Assembly (NCBI GenBank): GCA_902515155.1
Contig: CABXTT010000012.1
Location: 1 to 33,838, forward strand
DNA length: 33,838 nt
Direction: 5' to 3'
Origin: an uncultured SAR86 cluster bacterium
Lineage (GTDB): Bacteria > Pseudomonadota > Gammaproteobacteria > Magnimaribacterales > D2472
The notes beneath the pieces are model-generated. The model was not told the origin of the DNA, ran no database searches, and saw only the letters and a program-made list of their open reading frames with translations. The position numbers were made by a program, and so were the translations under genes. Positions 1 through 9,219 of the stretch are shown here, one piece after another (the stretch's first letter is position 1; each line of letters starts with the position of its first letter).

Positions 1-1
1 C

Positions 2-565
2 AAATGGCATGAAGAGGGAATGCTATTTAATAAGCAAAATGTATTTGATGATTTTGCCTATGCAGCTAAATTTCTCCATAGTAAAAATATAGGATCACCA
101 AATTCAACCGCTATTCAAGGAGGATCTAATGGCGGCTTGTTGGTAGCAGCGACTATGCTACAAAATCCAGATTTATTCAAAGTTGCTATTCCACAGGTGG
201 GCGTTCTTGATATGCTTAGATTTCATAAATTTACCATTGGCTGGGCATGGGAAAGTGATTATGGCTCTCCAGATAAAAAAGACGAATTCGAGAATCTATT
301 AGCGTATTCACCTCTTCATAATATTAAAAAAGATGAGTGTTACCCAACGACTCTTGTTACAACTTCAGAACGTGACGATCGCGTAGTGCCTTCTCACTCT
401 TTTAAATTTACTGCAAAACTCCAAGAGTATCAGGGATGCAATAATCCAATATTAATTAGAACTGAAATGAGAGCAGGTCATGGTGCGGGAACGCCTAGAG
501 AGAAAAGAATTAATCAAATAGCTGAAATTTACGGATATGCTTTATCGGTGATAAATGGTATTTAA
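2..565 (+). CDS. Prolyl oligopeptidase (S9A), C-terminal part
   Basis: C-terminal catalytic part of a prolyl oligopeptidase, a serine peptidase that cuts short peptides after proline. The ORF track starts at an internal ATG (20), but the frame is open from base 2 (KWHEEGM...), so the gene runs off the left edge and most of the protein is missing. The alpha/beta-hydrolase triad is visible: the nucleophile Ser in GGSNGG, Asp in SERDDRV, and His in RAGHGAG near the end. NKQNVFDDF just before the nucleophile is a family hallmark. It converges on the FKBP gene with only 3 bases between the stop codons and no obvious terminator. Family assignment is firm; localisation cannot be judged because the N-terminus is absent. 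Confidence 0.93.
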   Translation, partial: KWHEEGMLFNKQNVFDDFAYAAKFLHSKNIGSPNSTAIQGGSNGGLLVAATMLQNPDLFKVAIPQVGVLDMLRFHKFTIGWAWESDYGSPDKKDEFENLLAYSPLHNIKKDECYPTTLVTTSERDDRVVPSHSFKFTAKLQEYQGCNNPILIRTEMRAGHGAGTPREKRINQIAEIYGYALSVINGI

Positions 566-568
566 TTC

Positions 569-1024
569 TTACTGAATATCTAATAATTCTATATCGAAGA
601 TTAAAATAGAGTTAGATGGGATACCAGGCCTTACCTCATCTCCGTAAGCCATGCTCGGATCGATAAATACCCTCCATTCGTCTCCCTTCTTCATCAAAGA
701 AATAATTTTTTGGCAGCCTGTAATTAGTCCAGATAATTGAACAGTCAACGGCTCATTAGTATCAACAGAGCTCCAGAAAACTGTTCCGTCTGTGAGAGTT
801 CCGTGAAAATGAGCAGTTATCGTGTCTGTTAATTTAGGTGATTCTGAATTTTTATCACCGCTACTCAAAACTATATATTGAAGCCCAGGTTCAACCTCGT
901 TAACTTCAGCATTTTTAATATTATCAATAAAGAATTGCATGTTAGCTATCTGTTTAACGTTAAGACTATCTTGATTACAAGCAAATAAAAATAATAGGCA
1001 TGATAATTGAAGTACTTTGTTCAT
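569..1024 (-). CDS. FKBP-type peptidyl-prolyl isomerase, lipoprotein
   Basis: Peptidyl-prolyl cis-trans isomerase of the FKBP family, 151 aa. The N-terminus is a lipoprotein signal with a lipobox ending LFAC (Cys16), so it should be lipid-anchored in the envelope and act on periplasmic proteins. The FKBP fold is recognisable from TAHFHGTLTDGTVF, the LITGCQKII segment, MAYGDEVRPGIPSNSILIFDIEL and the terminal strand. There is no FkpA-type dimerisation domain; a short linker (about residues 17-45) precedes a single FKBP domain. It starts 2 bases after the tyrS stop codon, so the two are probably one minus-strand operon. Its client is unknown. Confidence 0.88.
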   Translation of the reverse strand: MNKVLQLSCLLFLFACNQDSLNVKQIANMQFFIDNIKNAEVNEVEPGLQYIVLSSGDKNSESPKLTDTITAHFHGTLTDGTVFWSSVDTNEPLTVQLSGLITGCQKIISLMKKGDEWRVFIDPSMAYGDEVRPGIPSNSILIFDIELLDIQ

Positions 1025-1026
1025 TT

Positions 1027-2214
1027 TTACGTCTTAATTTTAAGGAATTTTCTCTTACCAACTTGGTAAATAGCTTCAGATCCTTTCTGAATCTCTAACT
1101 TTGGATTCTCAACCTTAACAGAATCTATCTTAACTCCGCCTTGTTTTATTAATCTCATTGCTTCGGAGGTGCTTGAAGTCATATCAGCGTTTTTGAGCAA
1201 ATTCACTAAAGGAATTGATGTTGTATCTAATTTCAATGAAAAAGTAGGAATGTCATCTGGCATTTGACCTTTTTGAAACCTTTTTAAAAAAGCCTCTTTA
1301 CATTTCTTACCATCGCCCTCTTTGTGAAATCTGTCTACAAGCTCTTCGGCTAATATAAATTTAATATCCCTAGGGTTTTTCCCAGAATCTGCTTCCTTTT
1401 GTAAATTTTTTATTTCTTTATCTGAAATAAAACTTAATAATTCAAACCATCGCCACATTAAAGTATCTGAGATTGACATTATCTTTCCAAACATATCATT
1501 TGGCTCTTCATCAATGGCAATAAAGTTATCAAGAGACTTGGACATTTTATTGGTCCCATCTAAACCCTCTAAAATTGGAACAGTTATAACAACTTGAGGC
1601 TCTTGGTCATATGTTCTTTGAAGCTCTCTTCCAACTAGTAAATTAAATTTTTGATCAGTTCCTCCACATTCAACATCAGCCTCTAAAGCAACTGAGTCGT
1701 ATCCTTGAACTAATGGATATAAAAATTCATGGACTGCTATGCTTTGATTAGCGCTATAACGTTTATTAAAGTCGTCTCTCTCTAGCATTCTTGCAACATT
1801 ATATTTAGAGGCCAGAGATATCATTCCAGCTGCTCCTAACTTATTGCACCACTCTGAGTTAAATTTAACCTCAGTCAGTTCTTTTTTAAGAATTTTAAAA
1901 ACTTGCTTCTCATAAGTTTTAGCATTTAATGTTAATTCTTTAGAACTTAAAGTAGGTCTCGTTTTATTTTTGCCAGAAGGATCTCCTATTTGACCCGTGA
2001 AATCTCCTATTAAAAATATAACTTTGTGCCCAAGATCCTGGAAATGCCTTAGTTTGTTTAAAAGTACAGTATGTCCAAAGTGAAGATCAGGAGCGGTTGG
2101 GTCGAATCCAGCTTTTATAATTAGCTGCTTACCAGATTTTAATTTCTTTTTTAAATCAGATTCTGTAAGAATTTCATCCGTGCCGCGTTTAATTAATGCA
2201 AGTGCTTCTTTCAT
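1027..2214 (-). CDS. tyrS: Tyrosyl-tRNA synthetase
   Basis: Class I aminoacyl-tRNA synthetase charging tRNA-Tyr, 395 aa, a usual length for bacterial TyrRS. The ATP-binding HIGH motif appears as HFGH (residues 45-48) and KMSKS at about residues 223-227. A C-terminal S4-like RNA-binding domain covers about residues 330-395 ([14 protein letters not shown]). It is the first gene of a minus-strand pair with the FKBP lipoprotein and is divergent from putA. A TACTAT hexamer (2224-2229, minus strand) ends 9 bases before the ATG and could be its -10 box. In Pseudomonas, tyrS sits beside M23 peptidase, anmK and erpA; here putA lies between. Confidence 0.97.
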   Translation of the reverse strand: MKEALALIKRGTDEILTESDLKKKLKSGKQLIIKAGFDPTAPDLHFGHTVLLNKLRHFQDLGHKVIFLIGDFTGQIGDPSGKNKTRPTLSSKELTLNAKTYEKQVFKILKKELTEVKFNSEWCNKLGAAGMISLASKYNVARMLERDDFNKRYSANQSIAVHEFLYPLVQGYDSVALEADVECGGTDQKFNLLVGRELQRTYDQEPQVVITVPILEGLDGTNKMSKSLDNFIAIDEEPNDMFGKIMSISDTLMWRWFELLSFISDKEIKNLQKEADSGKNPRDIKFILAEELVDRFHKEGDGKKCKEAFLKRFQKGQMPDDIPTFSLKLDTTSIPLVNLLKNADMTSSTSEAMRLIKQGGVKIDSVKVENPKLEIQKGSEAIYQVGKRKFLKIKT

Positions 2215-2292
2215 ATGACTATCATAGTATTTTTAATCAATTAATAAAAACAGTAAGTTGCTAGTTATTACTTTAGGATTAAAATATTGTAT

Positions 2293-5200
2293 ATGGCCTT
2301 ATCAAAGAATAAATTTCTTTCTGAAACTTCAATTGTTTCTGGTCTTTTAAAAGATTCAACTTTCCTCGATGATCCGTCCATCTCAAGCAATGCAAAGAAG
2401 ATAATAGATTCTTGCAGAGATCAAAAAAGTGAAAGAACTAAATTAGATGCTTTTTTAAGTGAGTACGGTCTGGATAATCAAGAAGGGGTAGCCCTGATGT
2501 GCATGGCTGAGTCTATTCTTAGAATTCCAGATAGTAAAACAAGAGACTTAATTATTTCTGAAAAGCTTTCAGAAGGCAGATGGATAGATCATTTAAATAA
2601 AGCAGATAGTCTATTTGTAAATGCTTCAACATGGGGCCTGCTTCTTGCCGGCAAGGTAATAACAACGCCATCTGAGTGGTCAAAAAACCCTAATAGCTTT
2701 TTAAATAAAATGATTTCTAAATCTGGAGAGTTCCCTATTAGAAATGCAGTCGTTGCTGCAATGCATATATTAAGCCAAGAATTTGTAATGGGTAGAGATT
2801 TTGATGACATCAAAAAGATAAGAGACATTGAAAATAACATTTACTCATTTGATATGCTCGGAGAGGCTGCTAGAAATGCTGATCAGGCAGATACTTATTA
2901 TCAATCATATAAAAATGCTATTGATGAGGTTGGAAAGATTAATCAATCAAAAAATACATTAAATGGTGTTTCAATAAAGATATCAGCTCTTTTCCCTAAT
3001 TATGAAATGAGAAAATTTAATGAGATTAAGTCAATTCTTGTTCCTAAGTTAATAGAATTAACTGAATATGCTATAGATAAGAATGTTGAAATTACTATTG
3101 ACGCTGAAGAGCAAGATCGACTTGGTGTCAGTCTTGAGATAATAAAAAAAATGGCACTTTCACAAAAGATACAAGACTGGCCAGGATTCGGAATTGCCCT
3201 ACAAGCATATGGCAAGAGAGCACCTTTTGTAATTGATTGGTTGAGTGATCTATTAAAAAGCAGAGGCTCTATGCACTTAAGGTTAGTTAAAGGAGCCTAC
3301 TGGGATTATGAAATAAAACACGCTCAGGTTTTTGGATATGAAAATTATTCAGTCTTCACTAAAAAATCTGTTACTGATCTTTCTTATTTGTCTTGTGCAA
3401 AAAAAATCTTTGAAATAAATTCTATCTATCCAAAATTTGCCACACATAATGCTCATACTATCTCTGCCATACATCATTTGGGTGGCGATAGAGATTATGA
3501 GTTTCAAAGACTTTTTGGAATGGGAGAGTTGTTGTATAAATGTGCAGATAACGTTCTCAATCATCAAAAGAAAACATCCATATATGCTCCAATAGGAAAA
3601 TATAAAGATCTTCTGCCCTATCTTGTAAGAAGATTGCTTGAAAACGGAGCTAATAGTTCCTTCATTAATAGATTACTTGATCCTAAAACAGATTCTAATT
3701 GGTTATCTAGTAGCCCCCACCTTAAAATAGCAGATGAGAGCAAAGATATTCCTTTGCCTAATAAAATTTATAACGATAGAGAGAATTCAAAAGGAATGGA
3801 TATTTCTGAAAGGAAAAACTTAGAAGAAATTAAAACTAAGATTAATAAATATAAAGGTTCTTTACAGAATGTTTCATCTATTTATAAAGGAAGAAATGAT
3901 AATGATTTATCAAAGAATAAAATTTTTTCTTTAGGTGATGCATCTGAAATAGGCACTAGCGTATTTGATAATCTTCAAGAAATAGAAAATTGTCTTAATG
4001 CTAATCATACAAATGATTGGGCAAATATGTTGCCAGAAGAAAGAGGAGCAATATTAACTAGTATTTCTAATGATCTTGAAAATGAACCATATGAGTTAAT
4101 TTATTACTTGATGCATGAAGCTGGTAAAACTATACAAAATGCAATTGATGAAATTAGAGAGGCAATAGATTTTTTAAGATACTACTCTAAGGAAATAATT
4201 GATCTCACAAAAAAAGATAATACTTTAGAGGGTCCAACTGGAGAAATAAATATCCTATCTTACTCAAGCAAAGGTCATTTCCTATGCATTAGTCCATGGA
4301 ATTTCCCTGTTGCAATTTTGATTGGGCAAATAAGTGCAGCTCTTGCATGTGGCAACAGAGTAACCATTAAGCCATCTGAGCATACTTCGATACTGGGCTA
4401 TCTGATTGTTCAAAAGTTTCATAAGCATGGTGTTCCAATTGACGCACTTGAGTTGATTCTTGGTGATGGCATTTATGGTGATATGCTCTCGAAAATAAAA
4501 ACAGTAAAAGGTGTTGCGTTCACGGGATCTCTAGAAACTGCAAAAAAAATTCAAACAAATCTAAATAATAGTCATAAAGAAATAATTCCATTAATTGCAG
4601 AAACAGGTGGAATAAATGTAATGATTGTTGATTCTAGTGCGCTACTAGAGCAAGCTACTGATGATATTATAAGATCTGCTTTTGATAGCTCTGGTCAAAG
4701 GTGTTCAGCCTTGAGGTTACTTTGTATTCAAGATGAGATATATAATGATTTATTAAAAATGCTTAATGGAAGCATGCGTGAACTCAAAATTGGTAATCCA
4801 GAGGACCTTGATACTGATATGGGGCCGATAATTAATAAAGAGTCATTTAAAAAATTATCTAGCCATATTGAGTTCTTTAAAGAGAGTGGAATACCAGTTC
4901 ATCAGTCAACTGATCAAAAATTCTCAAATCATATCCCGCCTACTATTATTGAAATTGATAAATTGTCTGATTTAAAAAATGAGCAGTTTGGTCCAATACT
5001 ACATATTTTAAAATTTAAATCTGACGAGGTTGATGAGCTTATAAGGGAGGTGAACGATAGTGGCTTTGGTTTAACAATGGGAATTCATACCAGAATCGAA
5101 TCTAGAGCAGATATGTTCAGTGAAAAATGCAACATTGGCAATATTTACATTAATAGAGATATGGTTGGAGCCGTTGTTGGCTCTCAGCCGTTTGGTGGTC

Positions 5201-5337
5201 AAGGACTTTCAGGAAGCGGTTATAAAGCTGGTGGGCCAAATTATCTACTACAATTTTTAAATGAAAAAGTTGTTTCAAAGAATTCAGTTGCATTTGGTGG
5301 CAATGCTGAATTACTTAATATACAAGAAGAAAAATGA
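2293..5337 (+). CDS. putA: Bifunctional proline dehydrogenase / P5C dehydrogenase
   Basis: Two-step oxidation of proline to glutamate: an FAD-dependent proline dehydrogenase domain (about residues 90-470) feeds an NAD-dependent P5C dehydrogenase domain (about 560-1000). Visible motifs are RLVKGAYWDYE and VRRLLENGANSSF (proline site) in the first domain, and SPWNFPVAI, AETGG and the catalytic Cys in GQRCSALR (about residue 805) in the second. The N-terminal ribbon-helix-helix DNA-binding domain of E. coli PutA is absent, as is its C-terminal extension, so this is a short form without autorepressor function. The ORF track uses a TTG at 2287; I prefer the ATG at 2293, although AGGA at 2275-2278 is better spaced for the TTG. 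It overlaps the M23 gene by 4 bases (ATGA). Confidence 0.96.
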   Translation: MALSKNKFLSETSIVSGLLKDSTFLDDPSISSNAKKIIDSCRDQKSERTKLDAFLSEYGLDNQEGVALMCMAESILRIPDSKTRDLIISEKLSEGRWIDHLNKADSLFVNASTWGLLLAGKVITTPSEWSKNPNSFLNKMISKSGEFPIRNAVVAAMHILSQEFVMGRDFDDIKKIRDIENNIYSFDMLGEAARNADQADTYYQSYKNAIDEVGKINQSKNTLNGVSIKISALFPNYEMRKFNEIKSILVPKLIELTEYAIDKNVEITIDAEEQDRLGVSLEIIKKMALSQKIQDWPGFGIALQAYGKRAPFVIDWLSDLLKSRGSMHLRLVKGAYWDYEIKHAQVFGYENYSVFTKKSVTDLSYLSCAKKIFEINSIYPKFATHNAHTISAIHHLGGDRDYEFQRLFGMGELLYKCADNVLNHQKKTSIYAPIGKYKDLLPYLVRRLLENGANSSFINRLLDPKTDSNWLSSSPHLKIADESKDIPLPNKIYNDRENSKGMDISERKNLEEIKTKINKYKGSLQNVSSIYKGRNDNDLSKNKIFSLGDASEIGTSVFDNLQEIENCLNANHTNDWANMLPEERGAILTSISNDLENEPYELIYYLMHEAGKTIQNAIDEIREAIDFLRYYSKEIIDLTKKDNTLEGPTGEINILSYSSKGHFLCISPWNFPVAILIGQISAALACGNRVTIKPSEHTSILGYLIVQKFHKHGVPIDALELILGDGIYGDMLSKIKTVKGVAFTGSLETAKKIQTNLNNSHKEIIPLIAETGGINVMIVDSSALLEQATDDIIRSAFDSSGQRCSALRLLCIQDEIYNDLLKMLNGSMRELKIGNPEDLDTDMGPIINKESFKKLSSHIEFFKESGIPVHQSTDQKFSNHIPPTIIEIDKLSDLKNEQFGPILHILKFKSDEVDELIREVNDSGFGLTMGIHTRIESRADMFSEKCNIGNIYINRDMVGAVVGSQPFGGQGLSGSGYKAGGPNYLLQFLNEKVVSKNSVAFGGNAELLNIQEEK

Positions 5338-6587
5338 TTGGATTTAAAAAAGTCCCTACAAAGGCCATTTCAATTATTTTCTTTATTTCGATATTGCTAA
5401 TACTTCTTCTTTATACAGATCTAGAGACATACGATGCTTTGCCAGTAGAAGAAATAGAAATAAGTGAAGATATTCAAGAACAACTTCCAGAAATGCCAAC
5501 CTATATGATGCATGAAGTTCAGGATGGTGAAAATTTATCAATTATCTTTGAAGAATTTAAAGTACCTTTGAATACAGCATATAAAATCTTTAGGTTAGAT
5601 TCTCAAAATTTATTATCAAAAATAAAACCTGGAGATGAAATGAGGTTTAGTTATCTTGAGGATAAGATAACAAGCATTGAAATCATGAAAGATAAGATAA
5701 ATTCATTATTAATCAACATTAATAATGATATATCTATACAAAAAATTGAAAAAAATGTTGAACTTATTACTTCCTTTAAAAGTGGAACTATAAAATCGTC
5801 TTTTTATCAATCAGCACTTGAGTCTGATATCCCTGATAGCGTTATCATGGATTTTGCTTATATTTTTGGGTGGGATATAGATTTTGTATTTGATATAAGA
5901 GAGGGGGACGCTTTTTATGTCATATACGATACGCCCTACTCTAATGGAGAAAAAGTTAAAAATGGAGACATAGTAATAGCTAAATTTATAAACGATGATA
6001 AAACTTACTTTGCAAACAGATTCTTTACCAGGCCTGGAAAAAAAGAATACTTTGATGATCTGGGAGACAATATGCAAAAAGCTTTTTTAAGAGCTCCGCT
6101 TGATTTCGCGTACATTAGTTCCCATTTTAATCCAAATAGGATGCACCCAGTGCTTCATAAAATAAGAGCTCATAATGGGGTAGATTATGCAGCGAAAAGA
6201 GGCTCTCCAGTCAGAACAACTGGTGATGGAACAATTTCATATCTGGGTCAAAGAGGTGGATGTGGAAAAGAGATAGTAATAAAACATTCCAATGAATACT
6301 CTACAAGATATTGTCACTTGGAAAAATTTCAGAAAAATATCAAGAAAGGTTCTAAAGTAGAACAAGCCGATGTAATCGGATTTGTTGGGAGTACTGGTCT
6401 TGCTACTGGGCCCCACCTTCATTATGAATTCAAGGTTGGAAATAAACATACTGATCCTGTAAAAGTAAAACTCCCATCTGCAGAACCAATATCACAAAAT
6501 TTAAAAACAAGTTTTGATACACTCGTATCAGAGAATAAGTTATTACTTAAAGAATTTACTAAACTTTTGCCGAATGAAAATGAATAA
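5334..6587 (+). CDS. M23 murein DD-endopeptidase, membrane-anchored (MepM-like)
   Basis: Zinc endopeptidase of the LytM/M23 family, 417 aa, likely cutting peptidoglycan cross-links to let the wall expand. One N-terminal membrane helix (about residues 10-28) anchors it with the bulk in the periplasm. An OapA/LysM-like segment (HEVQDGENLSIIFEEF, about residue 60) is followed by a long middle domain and the M23 domain at about 265-375. Zinc and catalytic residues are visible: His280 and Asp284 in HNGVD, and His361/His363 in GPHLHYEF. It is translationally coupled to putA upstream (ATGA overlap) and overlaps anmK downstream. The M23-anmK pairing matches the arrangement in Pseudomonas and joins wall cleavage to muropeptide recycling. 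Confidence 0.92.
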   Translation: MIGFKKVPTKAISIIFFISILLILLLYTDLETYDALPVEEIEISEDIQEQLPEMPTYMMHEVQDGENLSIIFEEFKVPLNTAYKIFRLDSQNLLSKIKPGDEMRFSYLEDKITSIEIMKDKINSLLININNDISIQKIEKNVELITSFKSGTIKSSFYQSALESDIPDSVIMDFAYIFGWDIDFVFDIREGDAFYVIYDTPYSNGEKVKNGDIVIAKFINDDKTYFANRFFTRPGKKEYFDDLGDNMQKAFLRAPLDFAYISSHFNPNRMHPVLHKIRAHNGVDYAAKRGSPVRTTGDGTISYLGQRGGCGKEIVIKHSNEYSTRYCHLEKFQKNIKKGSKVEQADVIGFVGSTGLATGPHLHYEFKVGNKHTDPVKVKLPSAEPISQNLKTSFDTLVSENKLLLKEFTKLLPNENE

Positions 6588-7677
6588 AACGATTTATATT
6601 GGAGCAATGAGTGGTACCAGTCATGATGCCATCGATGTGTCTATCATTGAGATTAAAGATAAAGTAAATTTATTGTATTTTTATACTCATAAATTTTCGA
6701 CTACCTTAAAAGAAAAAATATCTAATCAAATAGAGTTTAATCAATCAACACTTTCCGATCTTGGAATACTTGACAAAGAAATAGGTAATTCATTTTCAAA
6801 TGCTATACAAAAAGCTATTGAAAAAAGTAAAACAAAAATATCAGATATAGCTTGTATTGCAATTTCTGGACAAACTATAAGACATGAAATTCATAAAAAG
6901 CATAGTTTTTCAATGCAAATTGGTGATCCTAATATTGTTGCCTCAAAGATATCAGTACCTGTGATAAGCGATTTCAGGAATATGCATATTGCACTTGGAG
7001 GTCAGGGAGCTCCATTGGTTCCTGAGTTTCACCAAGAGATTTTCTATCAAAAAAATATATCTAAGATTATCTTAAATATTGGTGGGATTGCTAATTATAG
7101 TTTTGTTAAAGATAAAAAAAGTCTTTGGGGTTCGGATGTTGGTCCAGGAAATGCTCTAATGGATGCTTATTGCAGAAAATTTCTTAATATCCCTTTTGAT
7201 AACAACGGTTCTTTAGCAGCGAAGGGAACGGTTATAAATTCTGAACTTAAAAAACTATTAAATCATAGGTTTTTTAAATCAAAGTTTCCAAAATCAACAG
7301 GTAAAGAAATTTTTAATCTAACTATGCTATCTAAAACTTTTCTTAAAAAAAATCCATCAAATGTCCTTGCAACTCTTTCAGAATTTTCAGCACAATCAGT
7401 ATTAATGGCAATTAATAAGAACAAACATGTTGTGAAGGATATAGTTGTATGCGGTGGCGGTGCTAGAAATAAGGATCTTTTAAGAAGAATTTCTAATCTT
7501 ACTAATACTAATGTAAAACTTTCAGATACTTATGGTTACAACCTTCATGCAGTTGAATCAATGGCATTTGCATGGCTTGGATATAAAAGATTAAATCTTA
7601 TGCCAATAAAAATACAGACAGGTAATAATAAATTTAACAAGGGTTTAGTGGGTTCTATTACTCAGTCTAAACGGTAA
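6580..7677 (+). CDS. anmK: Anhydro-N-acetylmuramic acid kinase
   Basis: Phosphorylates 1,6-anhydro-MurNAc released during peptidoglycan recycling, with ring opening to MurNAc-6-phosphate, in the cytoplasm. The ORF track begins at 6514, inside the M23 gene; family alignment puts the start at ATG 6580 (MNKTIYIGAMSGTS), giving 365 aa and an 8-base overlap with M23. ATG 6574 is an alternative. Motifs: MSGTSHDAID (the usual GTSxDGxD with Ala for Gly), GGIANYS and SDVGPGNALMD, the last carrying the expected catalytic Asp. The 3' end overlaps the convergent erpA gene by 11 bases. No murQ is seen nearby, so the later recycling steps are elsewhere or absent. Confidence 0.94.
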   Translation: MNKTIYIGAMSGTSHDAIDVSIIEIKDKVNLLYFYTHKFSTTLKEKISNQIEFNQSTLSDLGILDKEIGNSFSNAIQKAIEKSKTKISDIACIAISGQTIRHEIHKKHSFSMQIGDPNIVASKISVPVISDFRNMHIALGGQGAPLVPEFHQEIFYQKNISKIILNIGGIANYSFVKDKKSLWGSDVGPGNALMDAYCRKFLNIPFDNNGSLAAKGTVINSELKKLLNHRFFKSKFPKSTGKEIFNLTMLSKTFLKKNPSNVLATLSEFSAQSVLMAINKNKHVVKDIVVCGGGARNKDLLRRISNLTNTNVKLSDTYGYNLHAVESMAFAWLGYKRLNLMPIKIQTGNNKFNKGLVGSITQSKR

Positions 7678-8005
7678 AAGACTCTCCACAACCACAAGTG
7701 GTCTTTGCGTTGGGATTTTTAATAACAAATTTAGCTCCTGAAAGATCTTCAACAAAATCAAGAGTTGCTCCATAAAGATATGGGTATGACATAGAATCTA
7801 CCAATACTGTAAAACCTTCACACTCTATAATATCGTCATCGAATGCTGCATCAGAATCAAACTTAAATCCATATTGGAAACCAGAGCAACCTCCTCCAGT
7901 TACATAAACTCTAAATTGAGAGCCTTCATTTTGTTTTAAAACATTTAATATTCTTGAGGCGGCTGGCTTGGTGAGAGTAATTGAATCTATATTATTTGTG
8001 CTCAT
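7667..8005 (-). CDS. erpA: A-type iron-sulfur carrier ErpA
   Basis: Small Fe-S cluster carrier of the IscA/ErpA/SufA type, 112 aa, delivering clusters to apoproteins such as those of isoprenoid synthesis. The three conserved cysteines are at 40 (GGGCSGFQYGF) and 104/106 (TTCGCGESF). The spacing and the GFQYGF and NPNAKTTCGCG stretches match ErpA better than IscA. It lies 2 bases downstream of the exported-protein gene at 8008-8553 and is probably cotranscribed with it. It converges on anmK with an 11-base overlap of coding ends. The anmK-erpA adjacency is conserved in other gammaproteobacteria, which supports the ErpA name. Confidence 0.93.
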   Translation of the reverse strand: MSTNNIDSITLTKPAASRILNVLKQNEGSQFRVYVTGGGCSGFQYGFKFDSDAAFDDDIIECEGFTVLVDSMSYPYLYGATLDFVEDLSGAKFVIKNPNAKTTCGCGESFTV

Positions 8006-8007
8006 TT

Positions 8008-8553
8008 TTAATTAATTCTTTTTACTTTTATTTTCATATCATTAGATTCGTTCACCATCCAAAAACTTCCCATTCTTGATTCTTTCAATTCGATCTTAGT
8101 TCCTTTTTTAAAATAAGAAATTTTATTTGGCGGAACAGGTGAAACAGATTGCCAAATATGATCATTCATTAACCGATATGTGAATTTTCTAGTTATTTGT
8201 TTTGTAGCTTTTATAATTGATGAAGCAATAATTTTCGTTTCTTCACTTTTATTATTTTCTTTGATTTGACTATATGTAAGGCCGAAGTTGGATTCGATTT
8301 CATTATTTTTTTTGTTACCGTTATTAACAATTAGTTTTTCTTTATTCCTATTTATTAAATAGTTCTTCTTTAGGGTGTCTTCTTTAGATGAATAGATCTT
8401 TTTATTTTGGTTAGGCTTTTCTCTTTTAAAAAATTTGTCATAACAAGCTAACCTACTGGCATTAGATTCTATCTTTGCACAATCACTAGGTGAATCTTTA
8501 GCAAAAACTAGCCCTACTGAAATAAATCCGAATATGTAAATCAACTTTTTCAT
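8008..8553 (-). CDS. Exported protein of unknown function, CxI...RLACYD motif
   Basis: A 181-aa protein with a clear signal peptide (MKKLIYIFGFISVGLVFA, cleavage near residue 19) and no lipobox at the cleavage site, so probably periplasmic. Right after the signal is DCAKIESNASRLACYD, a two-cysteine motif found at the N-terminus of many uncharacterised proteobacterial exported proteins, some of them type VI-associated. The middle (residues 45-115) is lysine- and asparagine-rich and looks disordered. The last 60 residues form a compact domain ending in VKRIN, with PPNKISYFKKGTKIEL resembling a small beta-barrel. It is upstream of erpA. A TATATT hexamer (8560-8565, minus strand) sits 6 bases before the ATG. 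Function unknown; no other T6SS gene is in the window. Confidence 0.75.
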   Translation of the reverse strand: MKKLIYIFGFISVGLVFAKDSPSDCAKIESNASRLACYDKFFKREKPNQNKKIYSSKEDTLKKNYLINRNKEKLIVNNGNKKNNEIESNFGLTYSQIKENNKSEETKIIASSIIKATKQITRKFTYRLMNDHIWQSVSPVPPNKISYFKKGTKIELKESRMGSFWMVNESNDMKIKVKRIN

Positions 8554-8565
8554 AGATTAAATATA
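8554..8565 (-). promoter_or_regulatory. Candidate -10 box of the exported-protein/erpA unit
   Basis: Reading the minus strand, TATATT (8565 to 8560) lies 6 bases before the ATG at 8553. A start 6-7 bases after the hexamer would coincide with the start codon, predicting a leaderless mRNA. No convincing -35 hexamer is visible at 16-18 bases, and the region is AT-rich, so a chance match is possible. Confidence 0.3.
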
Positions 8566-8671
8566 CTACATTTTAAATTATTTATGGGTCGTTATGAATT
8601 TTTATCAAGACCAATATAGAGTAAAATATACTATTCTGATGCTTAATTTAATAAATATACAAAATTAAAAA

Positions 8672-9193
8672 ATGAACTCTACTTTAATAATTTACTCTAC
8701 AACTGATGGTCAAACATTAGATATTTGTAAAAGGATTGCTAAAATAATTAATACAAAGTCAATTTCTAAAATAGCATCTTTTGAGGATGCTGAAACATTA
8801 AATCTTTCTAACTACAAAAAAATAATTATTGGTGCAAGTATTAGATATGGGAAACACAAGCCAGAGCTATATAGCTTTATCAGAGAAAATTTAGATACCC
8901 TAAATAAAATAGATAGCGCTTTTTTTTCTGTAAATGTAGTTGCTAGAAAATCAGAGAAGAATACTCCAGAGACTAATCCGTATATGAAAAAGTTTATAAA
9001 GTTATCGCCTTGGAAACCAAAAGATTTAGCTGTTTTTGCAGGAAAGATTGATTATCAAAGTTATAAGTTTATTGATAGGCATATGATTCGTTTGATTATG
9101 TGGATCGGTAAAGGGCCTACTAATCTCAACGGGAGTTATGAGTTTACAAATTGGCAATCTGTAGATGCCTTTGCACATAAGATGAATATATAA
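8672..9193 (+). CDS. hemG: Menaquinone-dependent protoporphyrinogen IX dehydrogenase
   Basis: Flavodoxin-fold enzyme that oxidises protoporphyrinogen IX to protoporphyrin IX using a respiratory quinone, the penultimate haem step, at the inner membrane. It is 173 aa, close to E. coli HemG. The FMN phosphate loop is at the N-terminus (IIYSTTDGQTLDICKRI), IIGASIRYGKHKPEL follows, and the family-specific C-terminal helix region (IDRHMIRLIMWIGKG... YEFTNW) separates it from ordinary flavodoxins. It is followed 26 bases later by hemL, giving two haem genes in tandem. The 118-base gap upstream, divergent from the exported-protein gene, should hold its promoter; TATACT (8627-8632) is one possible -10 box, weakly supported. 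Confidence 0.9.
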   Translation: MNSTLIIYSTTDGQTLDICKRIAKIINTKSISKIASFEDAETLNLSNYKKIIIGASIRYGKHKPELYSFIRENLDTLNKIDSAFFSVNVVARKSEKNTPETNPYMKKFIKLSPWKPKDLAVFAGKIDYQSYKFIDRHMIRLIMWIGKGPTNLNGSYEFTNWQSVDAFAHKMNI

Positions 9194-9219
9194 TGAAAAC
9201 AAAACAAAATAATTTCTAA

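Noticed and set aside
6514-6579. Upstream start of anmK in the ORF track
   Set aside because: The extra 22 residues come from the M23 coding region in another frame; MNKTIYIGAMSGTS is the family N-terminus.
7677-7706. Hairpin AAAGA...CCAC / GTGG...TCTTT just after the anmK stop, as a terminator
   Set aside because: The stem has a 4-base bulge, no T-tract follows directly, and the bases encode the conserved TTCGCG end of erpA on the other strand.
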